DNA from: Candidatus Nomurabacteria bacterium
GTDB lineage: Bacteria > Patescibacteriota > Minisyncoccia > Phycocordibacterales > Phycocordibacteraceae
Assembly: GCA_943355045.1 (NCBI GenBank)
Contig: CALRDY010000023.1
Location: forward strand, 1 to 8,678
Length of the DNA stretch: 8,678 nt
Direction of reading: 5' to 3'
The translations under genes were made by a program, and so were the position numbers. Under the pieces are notes generated by a model. The model saw nothing but the letters and a program-made list of their open reading frames with translations, ran no database searches and was not told the DNA's origin. Positions 1 to 4,711 of the stretch are shown piece after piece (the first letter of the stretch is position 1; each line of letters starts with the position of its first letter).

Positions 1-291
1 ACCGTTAAGGTCGTAGGATACAATCAGCAATCGTTCCTCACGTCAGTCGTGCGAGTGGCTACCGAGGCTGCGATTGCAGTGCCAGCGGCGCACTTTACTA
101 CCAACGCCTTTAATCTTGAAGGTAATTTGGTTATGGAGGACGGCCGCATGGTGGAATTTACCGAACTTCCTGAAACAAGGGAGAGCGGAAGAACATTCCG
201 GTACCTTCTGGAAAGAATGGCCCGGCAAGTTGTCGGAGATGTTTTTACGAGCAAAGGGCTCTACAAGGCTCATAAGCTCGGCCTCTATTAG
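1..291 (+). CDS. C-terminal part of an unrecognised protein (5' end outside window)
   Basis: An open frame enters from the left edge in frame 1 and runs 96 codons to a TAG at 289-291. I do not recognise the family. The visible part looks like a folded, soluble protein: an alternating hydrophobic N-terminal stretch rich in Val and Ala, then an acidic middle with MEDGRMVEFTELPETRES, then a basic helix-like end (FRYLLERMARQVVGDVF) finishing with KAHKLGLY. There is no evident membrane segment or cysteine motif. Two things support it as real: the frame is open from the edge, and it ends nine bases before a very strong intrinsic terminator on the same strand. An ATG-less start within the window (GTG at 49) is possible, but the frame is open upstream of it, so a longer gene is more likely. 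Function unknown. Confidence 0.7.
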   Translation, partial: TVKVVGYNQQSFLTSVVRVATEAAIAVPAAHFTTNAFNLEGNLVMEDGRMVEFTELPETRESGRTFRYLLERMARQVVGDVFTSKGLYKAHKLGLY

Positions 292-299
292 AGGCGGCG

Positions 300-352
300 G
301 GGCCCGCATTTTCTCTACCCACCAGGGAGAGAAAATGCGGGCCCTTTTTTTT
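300..352 (+). terminator. Strong intrinsic terminator of the gene ending at 291
   Basis: A perfect 17-bp GC-rich stem (300-316 with 328-344) has a further three C-G pairs (318-320 with 325-327) and a four-base loop ACCA. It is followed directly by eight T residues at 345-352. It starts nine bases after the TAG of the + strand gene. Confidence 0.93.
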
Positions 353-370
353 ATTTACGGCGACCGAAAT

Positions 371-414
371 AAAAAAAGGGCCCCACACAGACGGATGTCT
401 GGTGGGGACTTTTT
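371..414. terminator. Bidirectional intrinsic terminator between convergent genes
   Basis: The stem 381-392 pairs with 397-407 with one bulged A and a GGAT loop. On the + strand it is followed by a T-rich tract from 410 onward. On the minus strand it is followed by a seven-T run (the A-run at 371-377), so it should stop transcription both ways. It sits just beyond the stop codon of the minus-strand 53-aa ORF (stop at 420-422), which it would serve, and it backs up the first + strand terminator. Confidence 0.85.
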
Positions 415-419
415 GTTTT

Positions 420-581
420 TCATTTTGCGGAGGAGGCCGCTTGCGACTGCGCGGCGGTGGCCTCTTCTTTGCTTACGACCACTTTCGGCTGCTCGGGTTC
501 TTTTTCAAACAAAGTCGCAAAGCGCTCGAGAGCCGTGACGAGGCATGATTGTCGCGTCCAAGACGATGCTACCTGATTCAT
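420..581 (-). CDS. Small 53-aa hydrophilic protein, unknown function, with strong Shine-Dalgarno
   Basis: This short ORF encodes 53 residues. I do not recognise it. The first half (MNQVASSWTRQSCLVTALERFATLFEK) could form an amphipathic helix. The second half is low complexity, rich in Glu, Lys, Ala, Ser and Gln, and looks disordered. There is no signal peptide or membrane segment. The ATG at 581 is chosen because AGGGAGG lies 6 bases before it, the only strong Shine-Dalgarno found in this window. The in-frame ATG at 641 would lie inside the promoter spacer. A full -35/-10 promoter (623-651) upstream and a bidirectional terminator just downstream make a complete small transcription unit, which is the main support for a real gene. 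A small regulatory or structured RNA with an incidental ORF is an alternative. Confidence 0.6.
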   Translation of the reverse strand: MNQVASSWTRQSCLVTALERFATLFEKEPEQPKVVVSKEEATAAQSQAASSAK

Positions 582-622
582 GACGACCTCCCTGTGAAAA
601 AATGTGAACTGCTCTGCTCGCA

Positions 623-651
623 TGTATACCACGCTTTTCATTTTTTAACAA
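623..651 (-). promoter_or_regulatory. Promoter of the 53-aa ORF
   Basis: Read on the minus strand: a -35 TTGTTA (646-651), exactly 17 bp of spacer, then an extended -10 TGG-TATACA (hexamer at 623-628). The predicted transcript start is around 615-617, leaving a leader of about 35 nt that contains the AGGGAGG ribosome binding site. This is the only promoter here with a normal-length leader. Confidence 0.65.
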
Positions 652-653
652 TC

Positions 654-688
654 CGCCCCTGTCCAACACCGAGTGTTGGACAGGGGCG
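654..688. repeat. Perfect 16-bp hairpin with an adjoining third arm
   Basis: The arm 654-669 (CGCCCCTGTCCAACAC) pairs perfectly with 673-688 around a three-base loop. The right arm is then partly repeated: GTTGGACAGGG occurs at 675-685 and again at 688-698, so the left arm has two possible partners. It lies between the transglycosylase stop (709) and the -35 box of the next minus-strand unit. There is no T-run on either strand, so it is not a canonical intrinsic terminator. It may protect or end the upstream mRNA in another way, or be a palindromic repeat element. Confidence 0.75.
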
Positions 689-708
689 TTGGACAGGGTG
701 GGCGCATA

Positions 709-2097
709 TCAACCGCCGAGCAGATTGATGTCCCGCTGGAAGTTCGCTGCGAAGCCCATCACGCCGTCGCCGTAGAAAGCATAGGCGGATTTACCGGCAC
801 CTCCCCAGCCGGCGAAGTAGCGTAGTGCGGCGAGCCGCTCAGCGGCATACGTCTGTTTCGCCGCACCATTGTCAGCCATGAGCATTGCGGTCGCCATTAT
901 AGCCACCTGCGCGCTCCAGGGATTGCTCGGAGAGGACGCTCCGAGGAGCTTGCGTACGCGGTCCTTGCTCGCGACATACGTCCACGGACCTTGATAGAAC
1001 TGATCCCACGTAAGGCTCCCCCGATTACTGCAACTATTAGTATTTGTATTTATAAAGCCGCCGTAGCAGATCCACGTCGAGGGGATGAACTGCCCCGGGC
1101 CCATCGCGCCGCCCCATCCATACCACGGCTTCTTCGAGACCGGCATCTTCCCGGGATCAAGGCCGAGCGCCTGAGTGATATACGTGAATATCGGCCGGTC
1201 GCGGGTCGGGTGCATGTCGACTCGCCACGTACCGGTGCCGAGATTTTCCCCGAGATTTGTCTCCTGCTTGAGTACCGCGAGCGTGACCGCCGCGCGCGTG
1301 CCGGTCGCCCGCTCGGCCGCTTGCGCATAGGAGAGCGCCAAGCCGAACGGGATGGACGCGCTGTCGCGCAGCATGAAGAGCTCCGAGCGTATCTGCGCCG
1401 CCGTCTTCTGCGAGACCGCGATGAGTTTCTGGTAGTTCGCCTCGATACCCTTCGTCTGTGCAAGCAGCTTCTGCTTCTCTTTCTCCTGCGCCTGGACCGC
1501 CTGCTTCGCAAGCTGCGCCACAGTCCGCAGCTGCTCCTGCTCCGCAAGCCGTGCCTGGAGCGCCTCCTTTTCCGCTTCAGTCGAAGCGCTCGTCTGCTCG
1601 ATCTCATTAAAAGAATCCGCGAGCGCGCTCTTGATGGACGTGAAGGCGTCGAGGTCGCTGAAAAAGCCCGAGACGCTCTGCGAACCGAGCGCGACGTTGA
1701 CAGCCGAATACTCATCAAGCATCTGCGTCTGTCGCAGGATCTGCGCGAGCGACTCTTTCTCCGCGACGAGCCGCGCCGAAAGCTGCGAGAGCGTCTGGTT
1801 ATGCACGCCGATATTGTCGTTCAGCTGCGCGATGGTAAGCGTGATCGCTTTTATCTGAAGCTGCGTCTTCTTTATTTCCGCATTGAAAGCGTCTATCTGA
1901 GTTTGTAGTGTCTGATGCTGGTTCTGCGCGACATCAAGCAGCTGCTGCTGCGCGGCGATCTGGCTTTCGAGGGCGCTGAGCTGATTCTTGAGCTCCTGCT
2001 GGCGATTCGCGACGGCCGACATCGGGCTCTGCGCGAACGCGAAGGATGGCAGGAAACCGATTGCCCCCACGAGGATAAAAAGTAAAAACCGGCGCAT
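709..2097 (-). CDS. Secreted coiled-coil lytic murein transglycosylase (MltB/SLT-like)
   Basis: The 462-aa product should be exported and cut peptidoglycan glycan strands at the cell surface. A signal peptide covers residues 1-22 (basic MRR, hydrophobic core, AFA-QS cleavage). Residues 30-125 and 165-245 are long Gln/Ala/Glu-rich coiled coils, similar in style to EnvC or PcsB/CwlO-type wall hydrolase regulators. The C-terminal 250-462 is a lysozyme-like transglycosylase domain. E279 in LKQETNLG fits the catalytic Glu, AMGPGQFIPSTW (331-342) is the typical MltB-family signature, and RYFAGWGG plus YGDGVMGFAANFQ near the end fit the substrate-groove motifs. Two cysteines (C344 and C356) flank an Asn/Thr-rich loop and could form a disulfide outside the cell. 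It follows L25 by 33 bp but has its own -10 box, TAAAAT. No Shine-Dalgarno is visible. The domain call is firm; the partner and the exact reaction are inferred. Confidence 0.88.
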   Translation of the reverse strand: MRRFLLFILVGAIGFLPSFAFAQSPMSAVANRQQELKNQLSALESQIAAQQQLLDVAQNQHQTLQTQIDAFNAEIKKTQLQIKAITLTIAQLNDNIGVHNQTLSQLSARLVAEKESLAQILRQTQMLDEYSAVNVALGSQSVSGFFSDLDAFTSIKSALADSFNEIEQTSASTEAEKEALQARLAEQEQLRTVAQLAKQAVQAQEKEKQKLLAQTKGIEANYQKLIAVSQKTAAQIRSELFMLRDSASIPFGLALSYAQAAERATGTRAAVTLAVLKQETNLGENLGTGTWRVDMHPTRDRPIFTYITQALGLDPGKMPVSKKPWYGWGGAMGPGQFIPSTWICYGGFINTNTNSCSNRGSLTWDQFYQGPWTYVASKDRVRKLLGASSPSNPWSAQVAIMATAMLMADNGAAKQTYAAERLAALRYFAGWGGAGKSAYAFYGDGVMGFAANFQRDINLLGG

Positions 2098-2106
2098 TGT
2101 CCGGTC

Positions 2107-2115
2107 ATTTTACCA
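2107..2115 (-). promoter_or_regulatory. Extended -10 box of the transglycosylase gene
   Basis: The minus strand reads TGG-TAAAAT, an extended -10 ending nine bases before the ATG at 2097. Transcription would start about 2-4 nt before the ATG. It lies in the 33-bp gap after the L25 stop, so the gene could be transcribed both from L25 read-through and from this site. No -35 box is evident. Confidence 0.45.
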
Positions 2116-2130
2116 CGCGCACGAGGTGCA

Positions 2131-2769
2131 CTAGGCAGCTGGAGCTTCTGCCTCAGCCTCCTCCTTACCCTTCTTCTCGACTTCAATCGACGAGATGTCC
2201 GCCGCAGCGACCTCTACCTTCTCTTCAACGACTTCCTGCGCGAGCGCGACGATCTCTTCAGGCTCGACGGCGAGTTCTGTGCCGGCCGGGAGCACGACGT
2301 CTTTCGCATGAATCTTATTGCCGACCGCGACGAGCACCGAAAGGTCGACAGAGATATCGTGCGGGAGATTCATCGGGTCTGCCTTCACTTCGAGCTCGTG
2401 GAGCACCTTCACGAGGTTTGCGCCTGCCTTCACTGCTGGAGACTCGCCGACGAACACGAGAGGGATGGCGACCTGCACTTTCTTGCCCTTAGTCACGGCG
2501 TAGAAGTCGACATGGCGCGGGAGATTCGTAATAGGGTCGAGATCAACCTCATGAATGAGGGTCGGAAGCGGCTCGCCGAGACCCGCGAGCGAGACGATTG
2601 TAGCCTCGCCTGCCTCGCGCAATACCTTCTCGAAAGCGCGCACCGGAACCATGATCGGCGTCGACGCCTGGTGGGCACCGTAAACGACCGCCGGGATGAA
2701 ACCCGTACGGCGAAGCGCCGGCGCGCGAACGCCAGTCTTTTCGCGTTTCTCTACTGAAAGCGTAAGCAT
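2131..2769 (-). CDS. rplY: 50S ribosomal protein L25 (general stress protein CTC/TL5 type)
   Basis: The 212-aa product binds 5S rRNA in the central protuberance of the 50S subunit. It has the two-domain CTC/TL5 layout rather than the short E. coli form. The N-terminal L25 domain (about 1-95) shows GFIPAVVYG (23-31) and HVDFYAV (86-92). The C-terminal domain (about 97-180) has LHELEVKA, LPHDISVDLSVL and the closing LAVEPEEIVALA. An acidic Glu/Ala-rich tail (180-212) is probably disordered. The ATG at 2769 is chosen because the protein then starts MLTLSVEKRE as the family does. An in-frame ATG at 2790 would lie upstream of the -10 box. A good promoter ends nine bases before the ATG and no Shine-Dalgarno is present. 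It is divergent from the transposase gene, and the palindrome at 2813-2843 lies between their promoters. Confidence 0.93.
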   Translation of the reverse strand: MLTLSVEKREKTGVRAPALRRTGFIPAVVYGAHQASTPIMVPVRAFEKVLREAGEATIVSLAGLGEPLPTLIHEVDLDPITNLPRHVDFYAVTKGKKVQVAIPLVFVGESPAVKAGANLVKVLHELEVKADPMNLPHDISVDLSVLVAVGNKIHAKDVVLPAGTELAVEPEEIVALAQEVVEEKVEVAAADISSIEVEKKGKEEAEAEAPAA

Positions 2770-2778
2770 GATTTGCGC

Positions 2779-2807
2779 ACTATACCGCATCCATCTTCAC
2801 ATCGCAA
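2779..2807 (-). promoter_or_regulatory. Promoter of the L25 gene
   Basis: On the minus strand: -35 TTGCGA (2802-2807), 17 bp of spacer, -10 TATAGT (2779-2784). Transcription should begin at about 2771-2773, leaving only 2-4 nt before the ATG at 2769. Confidence 0.7.
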
Positions 2808-2812
2808 CAATC

Positions 2813-2843
2813 CCCATGTAGGACGTACGACGTCCTACATGGG
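2813..2843. repeat. REP-like palindrome, copy 1, in the transposase promoter
   Basis: The arm 2813-2826 pairs perfectly with 2830-2843 (14 bp) around the loop ACG. The core arm ATGTAGGACGT is shared with copies 2 and 3, and the outer CCC/GGG pairs are unique to this copy. It lies between the divergent L25 and transposase promoters and covers the position where the transposase -35 box would be (2824-2829). Confidence 0.93.
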
Positions 2844-2846
2844 TTA

Positions 2847-2852
2847 TATAAT
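2847..2852 (+). promoter_or_regulatory. -10 box of the transposase gene
   Basis: A consensus TATAAT ends directly against the ATG at 2853. Transcription would start at about 2858-2860, which coincides with the second in-frame ATG at 2859. There is no -35 consensus; that position falls inside the palindrome. Confidence 0.6.
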
Positions 2853-2858
2853 ATGTGT

Positions 2859-3533
2859 ATGCAGCTGTACCATGTGATTAATAAGGGAGTGGATGGGCGC
2901 GATATATTTCTAGATACGCAGGATTACGCGCGTTTTGTGCATGATCTTTATGAATTCAACGATGTCGCGCCAGCACTTGAATTTACTCGCGCCAATTCTC
3001 GTACTTTACATGTAGGACGTACGACGTCCTACATTCGTAAACAATTAGTCGAGATACATGGGTGGGTACTCGTGAAAAACCATTATCATCTCTTGCTGTC
3101 GGAACGCATTGAAGGCGGCCTCACTCTTTTTTTACGCAAGTTAAGTGGCTATGCAAGATATTTTAATGAACGGCATGAACGTCAAGGTACGTTATTCCAA
3201 GGACGCACCAAGAAGATTCTTATAGAGCGCCACGAACATTTCCTCTACATCCTTCATTACCTTCACTTAAATCCGCTCGACTATCTTCCGGGTGCGAAAA
3301 AATGGCGTGAACGTGACAAAGGAAGTATCCGAGATATTCCTGAAGTGCTTGAATATCTAAAAAAGTATCGTTGGAGCAGCTACCTCGATTATTGCAACAT
3401 ACCGAATTTTCCATCAATTCTCACTAAGAAATTTTTTGAACATTCTCTCGGAGCCGATTATCTTTCTATAATCGAGGAATATCTTGCGGAAAGGGCGGTA
3501 GAAGAAATTGATCCAAAATCACTCGAATATTAG
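2859..3533 (+). CDS. RAYT-type Y1/HUH transposase (IS200-like, REP-associated)
   Basis: This 224-aa product should be a single-strand DNA nicking and joining enzyme of the Y1 transposase family, of the kind linked to REP palindromes (RAYT). It opens with MQLYHVINKGVDGRDIF, the usual start. The metal-binding HUH motif is HYH in VKNHYHLLL (residues 75-77 from this start). The catalytic Tyr is expected in GYARYFNERHERQGTLFQGR (Y98 or Y101), followed by the typical YLHLNPLDY. Nothing looks truncated. The ATG at 2859 is preferred to the one at 2853 because TATAAT abuts 2853 and transcription would begin near 2859. A copy of the palindrome (3010-3034) lies inside the frame and encodes HVGRTTSY between the N-terminal strand and the HUH core. 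The gene is more AT-rich than its neighbours, which suggests transfer. There is no TnpB partner. It is convergent with aldolase. Confidence 0.9.
   Translation: MQLYHVINKGVDGRDIFLDTQDYARFVHDLYEFNDVAPALEFTRANSRTLHVGRTTSYIRKQLVEIHGWVLVKNHYHLLLSERIEGGLTLFLRKLSGYARYFNERHERQGTLFQGRTKKILIERHEHFLYILHYLHLNPLDYLPGAKKWRERDKGSIRDIPEVLEYLKKYRWSSYLDYCNIPNFPSILTKKFFEHSLGADYLSIIEEYLAERAVEEIDPKSLEY
3010..3034. repeat. REP-like palindrome, copy 2, inside the transposase gene
   Basis: The same 25-bp core as copy 1 and in the same orientation: arm ATGTAGGACGT (3010-3020), loop ACG, complementary arm 3024-3034. Flanking TTAC (3006-3009) and GTAA (3037-3040) could extend the stem with a small bulge. It is read in the transposase frame as HVGRTTSY plus the next codon, one of the two stop-free frames of the core on this strand. 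Confidence 0.93.
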
Positions 3534-3534
3534 C

Positions 3535-3577
3535 CCTATAATCATGTAGGACGTCGTACGTCCTACATGATTATAGG
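3535..3577. repeat. REP-like palindrome, copy 3, inverted, with a 20-bp stem
   Basis: The arm 3535-3554 pairs perfectly with 3558-3577 (20 bp) around the loop CGT. The loop is the complement of the ACG in copies 1 and 2, so this copy is in the opposite orientation. The 25-bp core is 3544-3568; the outer CCTATAATC/GATTATAGG pairs are unique to it. It starts just after the transposase TAG and includes the aldolase TAA (3571-3573), so it ends both convergent mRNAs. No T-run follows on either strand. Confidence 0.93.
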
Positions 3578-4563
3578 CGGGCGGCGGAGACTTTGGCGAG
3601 GCGGGCGAGGAAGGCGGCGCGGGCGGCGGGGGCATTCTCTTCCTTCCCTTTCCATATTGAAAGAGCTTCTTCCTGAAGAGCGCGAGCATAGGAAAACGTA
3701 AGCGGCCACGGAGCATTCAGCTCCTTCGCCTTACGCATTATCGCTGCGAGATTTGCGGTCGCCTCGTCCGGCGTCTGCCCGCCCGAAAGGAAGACGATAC
3801 CTGCCACCTGGCGCGGCACATTCGACATAAGTGCGGCGAGCGTGTCTTCCGCGATCTCTTCCGGCGTATCCTTCTTCCCGCTCTCGCTCCCCGCAAGCGC
3901 CATAGAGGTCTTCAAGATCACGCTCGCAGGGTCGACCGAGTGCTCCTCGAGCACGGAGAAGAGCGTACCGAGCACCTCTTCGAGCACTGTGCGAGAACGA
4001 GCGCGGCTATGCTTCCCTTCGAGAAGTACTTCCGGCTCTACAATCGGCACAAGGCCCGCGCTCTGCACTTCCTTCGCATAACTCGCGAGGCGCTTGGCAT
4101 TCTCATGTATCGCAGCCGAGGTGGGTAGTTGATCGCCGTCAATACGTATCGCCGCGCGCCACTTGGTAAAGACCGCCCCCTGCTTCTTGTACTCGGCGAG
4201 GCGCTCAGGAAGGTCGAGGAGGCCCTGTGTGATGAACTCGTGCGGGCTCGTGCTGATAGGCTCGGTGCCGAGATCGACTTTTACCCCGGGTGCTATGCCG
4301 CGCGCCGCGAGCGACTTCGGAAATAATTTCTTGTCGCTTCCCTTTTCGAGCAGCGTCTCAGAAAAAAGAATGATGCCGGAAAGATAGCGTTCGACACCTT
4401 CCGCACCGAAGAAGAGGTCCCGATACTGCCGGCGCATCTCGGCGCTCGTAGGGATGCCGTAGGACGCGAGGCGTGCGGTCGCAGTGTGCACGCTCTCATC
4501 GGCAGCGAGAATTCCCTTACCCTGAGCGAACAAAGAACGCGCGGTCGCGACGAGATCAGTCAT
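3571..4563 (-). CDS. Class I fructose-bisphosphate aldolase
   Basis: The 330-aa enzyme splits fructose 1,6-bisphosphate to dihydroxyacetone phosphate and glyceraldehyde 3-phosphate (or the reverse) in the cytoplasm through a Schiff base. It is the animal/plant-like class I type. Visible motifs are GKGILAADES (15-24), FTKWRAAIRID (132-142), VPIVEPEVLLEGKHSR (172-187), the Schiff-base Lys K218 in VILKTSMALAG, the phosphate-binding FLSGGQTPDEA (258-268), and LTFSYARALQEEAL (288-301). It is shorter than rabbit aldolase (363 aa) and ends without the C-terminal Tyr, as some bacterial members do. The ATG at 4563 follows an extended -10 by six bases. It is divergent from a PfkB kinase that may supply its substrate, with a long palindrome between them. 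Its stop codon lies inside palindrome copy 3. Confidence 0.94.
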   Translation of the reverse strand: MTDLVATARSLFAQGKGILAADESVHTATARLASYGIPTSAEMRRQYRDLFFGAEGVERYLSGIILFSETLLEKGSDKKLFPKSLAARGIAPGVKVDLGTEPISTSPHEFITQGLLDLPERLAEYKKQGAVFTKWRAAIRIDGDQLPTSAAIHENAKRLASYAKEVQSAGLVPIVEPEVLLEGKHSRARSRTVLEEVLGTLFSVLEEHSVDPASVILKTSMALAGSESGKKDTPEEIAEDTLAALMSNVPRQVAGIVFLSGGQTPDEATANLAAIMRKAKELNAPWPLTFSYARALQEEALSIWKGKEENAPAARAAFLARLAKVSAARL

Positions 4564-4569
4564 ACCCGC

Positions 4570-4578
4570 ATCATATCA
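4570..4578 (-). promoter_or_regulatory. Extended -10 box of the aldolase gene
   Basis: The minus strand reads TGA-TATGAT (hexamer 4570-4575), ending six bases before the ATG at 4563. The predicted transcript starts on or next to the ATG. No -35 consensus is seen; that region lies in the palindromic element 4581-4693. Confidence 0.6.
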
Positions 4579-4580
4579 CG

Positions 4581-4693
4581 CACGCGAAACGCAGCCGGAC
4601 ATTTTGGAGCGTCCGGAGCGCGACGGCGCGAGGCAGAGCAAATTTCCAGCAGGAAATTATGCGGCTCCAAAATGTCCGGCCGCGTGAAGCGTG
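4581..4693. repeat. Long imperfect palindrome between divergent aldolase and kinase promoters
   Basis: A perfect 17-bp inverted repeat (GCCGGACATTTTGGAGC at 4594-4610, complement at 4664-4680) extends outward to 30 bp with four mismatches (4581-4610 against 4664-4693). Inside is a second hairpin, AATTTCC (4641-4647) with 4652-4658 around the loop AGCA, plus GC-rich unpaired sequence. Both ends of the palindrome reach the extended -10 boxes of the flanking divergent genes, so both -35 regions lie within it. It may be a shared operator or supercoil-sensitive cruciform, or an inserted palindromic repeat. Confidence 0.8.
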
Positions 4694-4700
4694 TTACACT
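4692..4700 (+). promoter_or_regulatory. Extended -10 box of the PfkB kinase gene
   Basis: TGT-TACACT (hexamer 4695-4700) ends 11 bases before the ATG at 4712. The predicted transcript start is about 4706-4708, a leader of about 5 nt. The same TACACT hexamer, also with TG upstream, precedes the epimerase-like gene. No -35 box is seen outside the palindrome. Confidence 0.55.
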
Positions 4701-4711
4701 ATATCGAACAT

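Noticed and set aside
74..538. A 154-codon open frame on the + strand
   Set aside because: It runs through two strong terminators and overlaps the gene that enters from the left edge in another frame.
582..641. Upstream ATG at 641 for the 53-aa ORF
   Set aside because: It falls within the promoter spacer, and a strong Shine-Dalgarno points to the ATG at 581.
991..1908. A 305-codon open frame on the + strand
   Set aside because: It lies fully antisense to the transglycosylase gene and gives an Arg/Leu-rich product with no recognisable motif; it is an effect of GC-rich codons on the opposite strand.
2813..3577. Three identical 25-bp repeats as a CRISPR array
   Set aside because: Spacing is about 170 and 510 bp, one copy is inverted and one is in a coding sequence, and no cas genes are present. 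This does not fit CRISPR.
4691..4711. GTG at 4691 as the kinase start
   Set aside because: The GTG lies at the extended -10 box, and the ATG at 4712 gives the normal family N-terminus MDFIAIGD.
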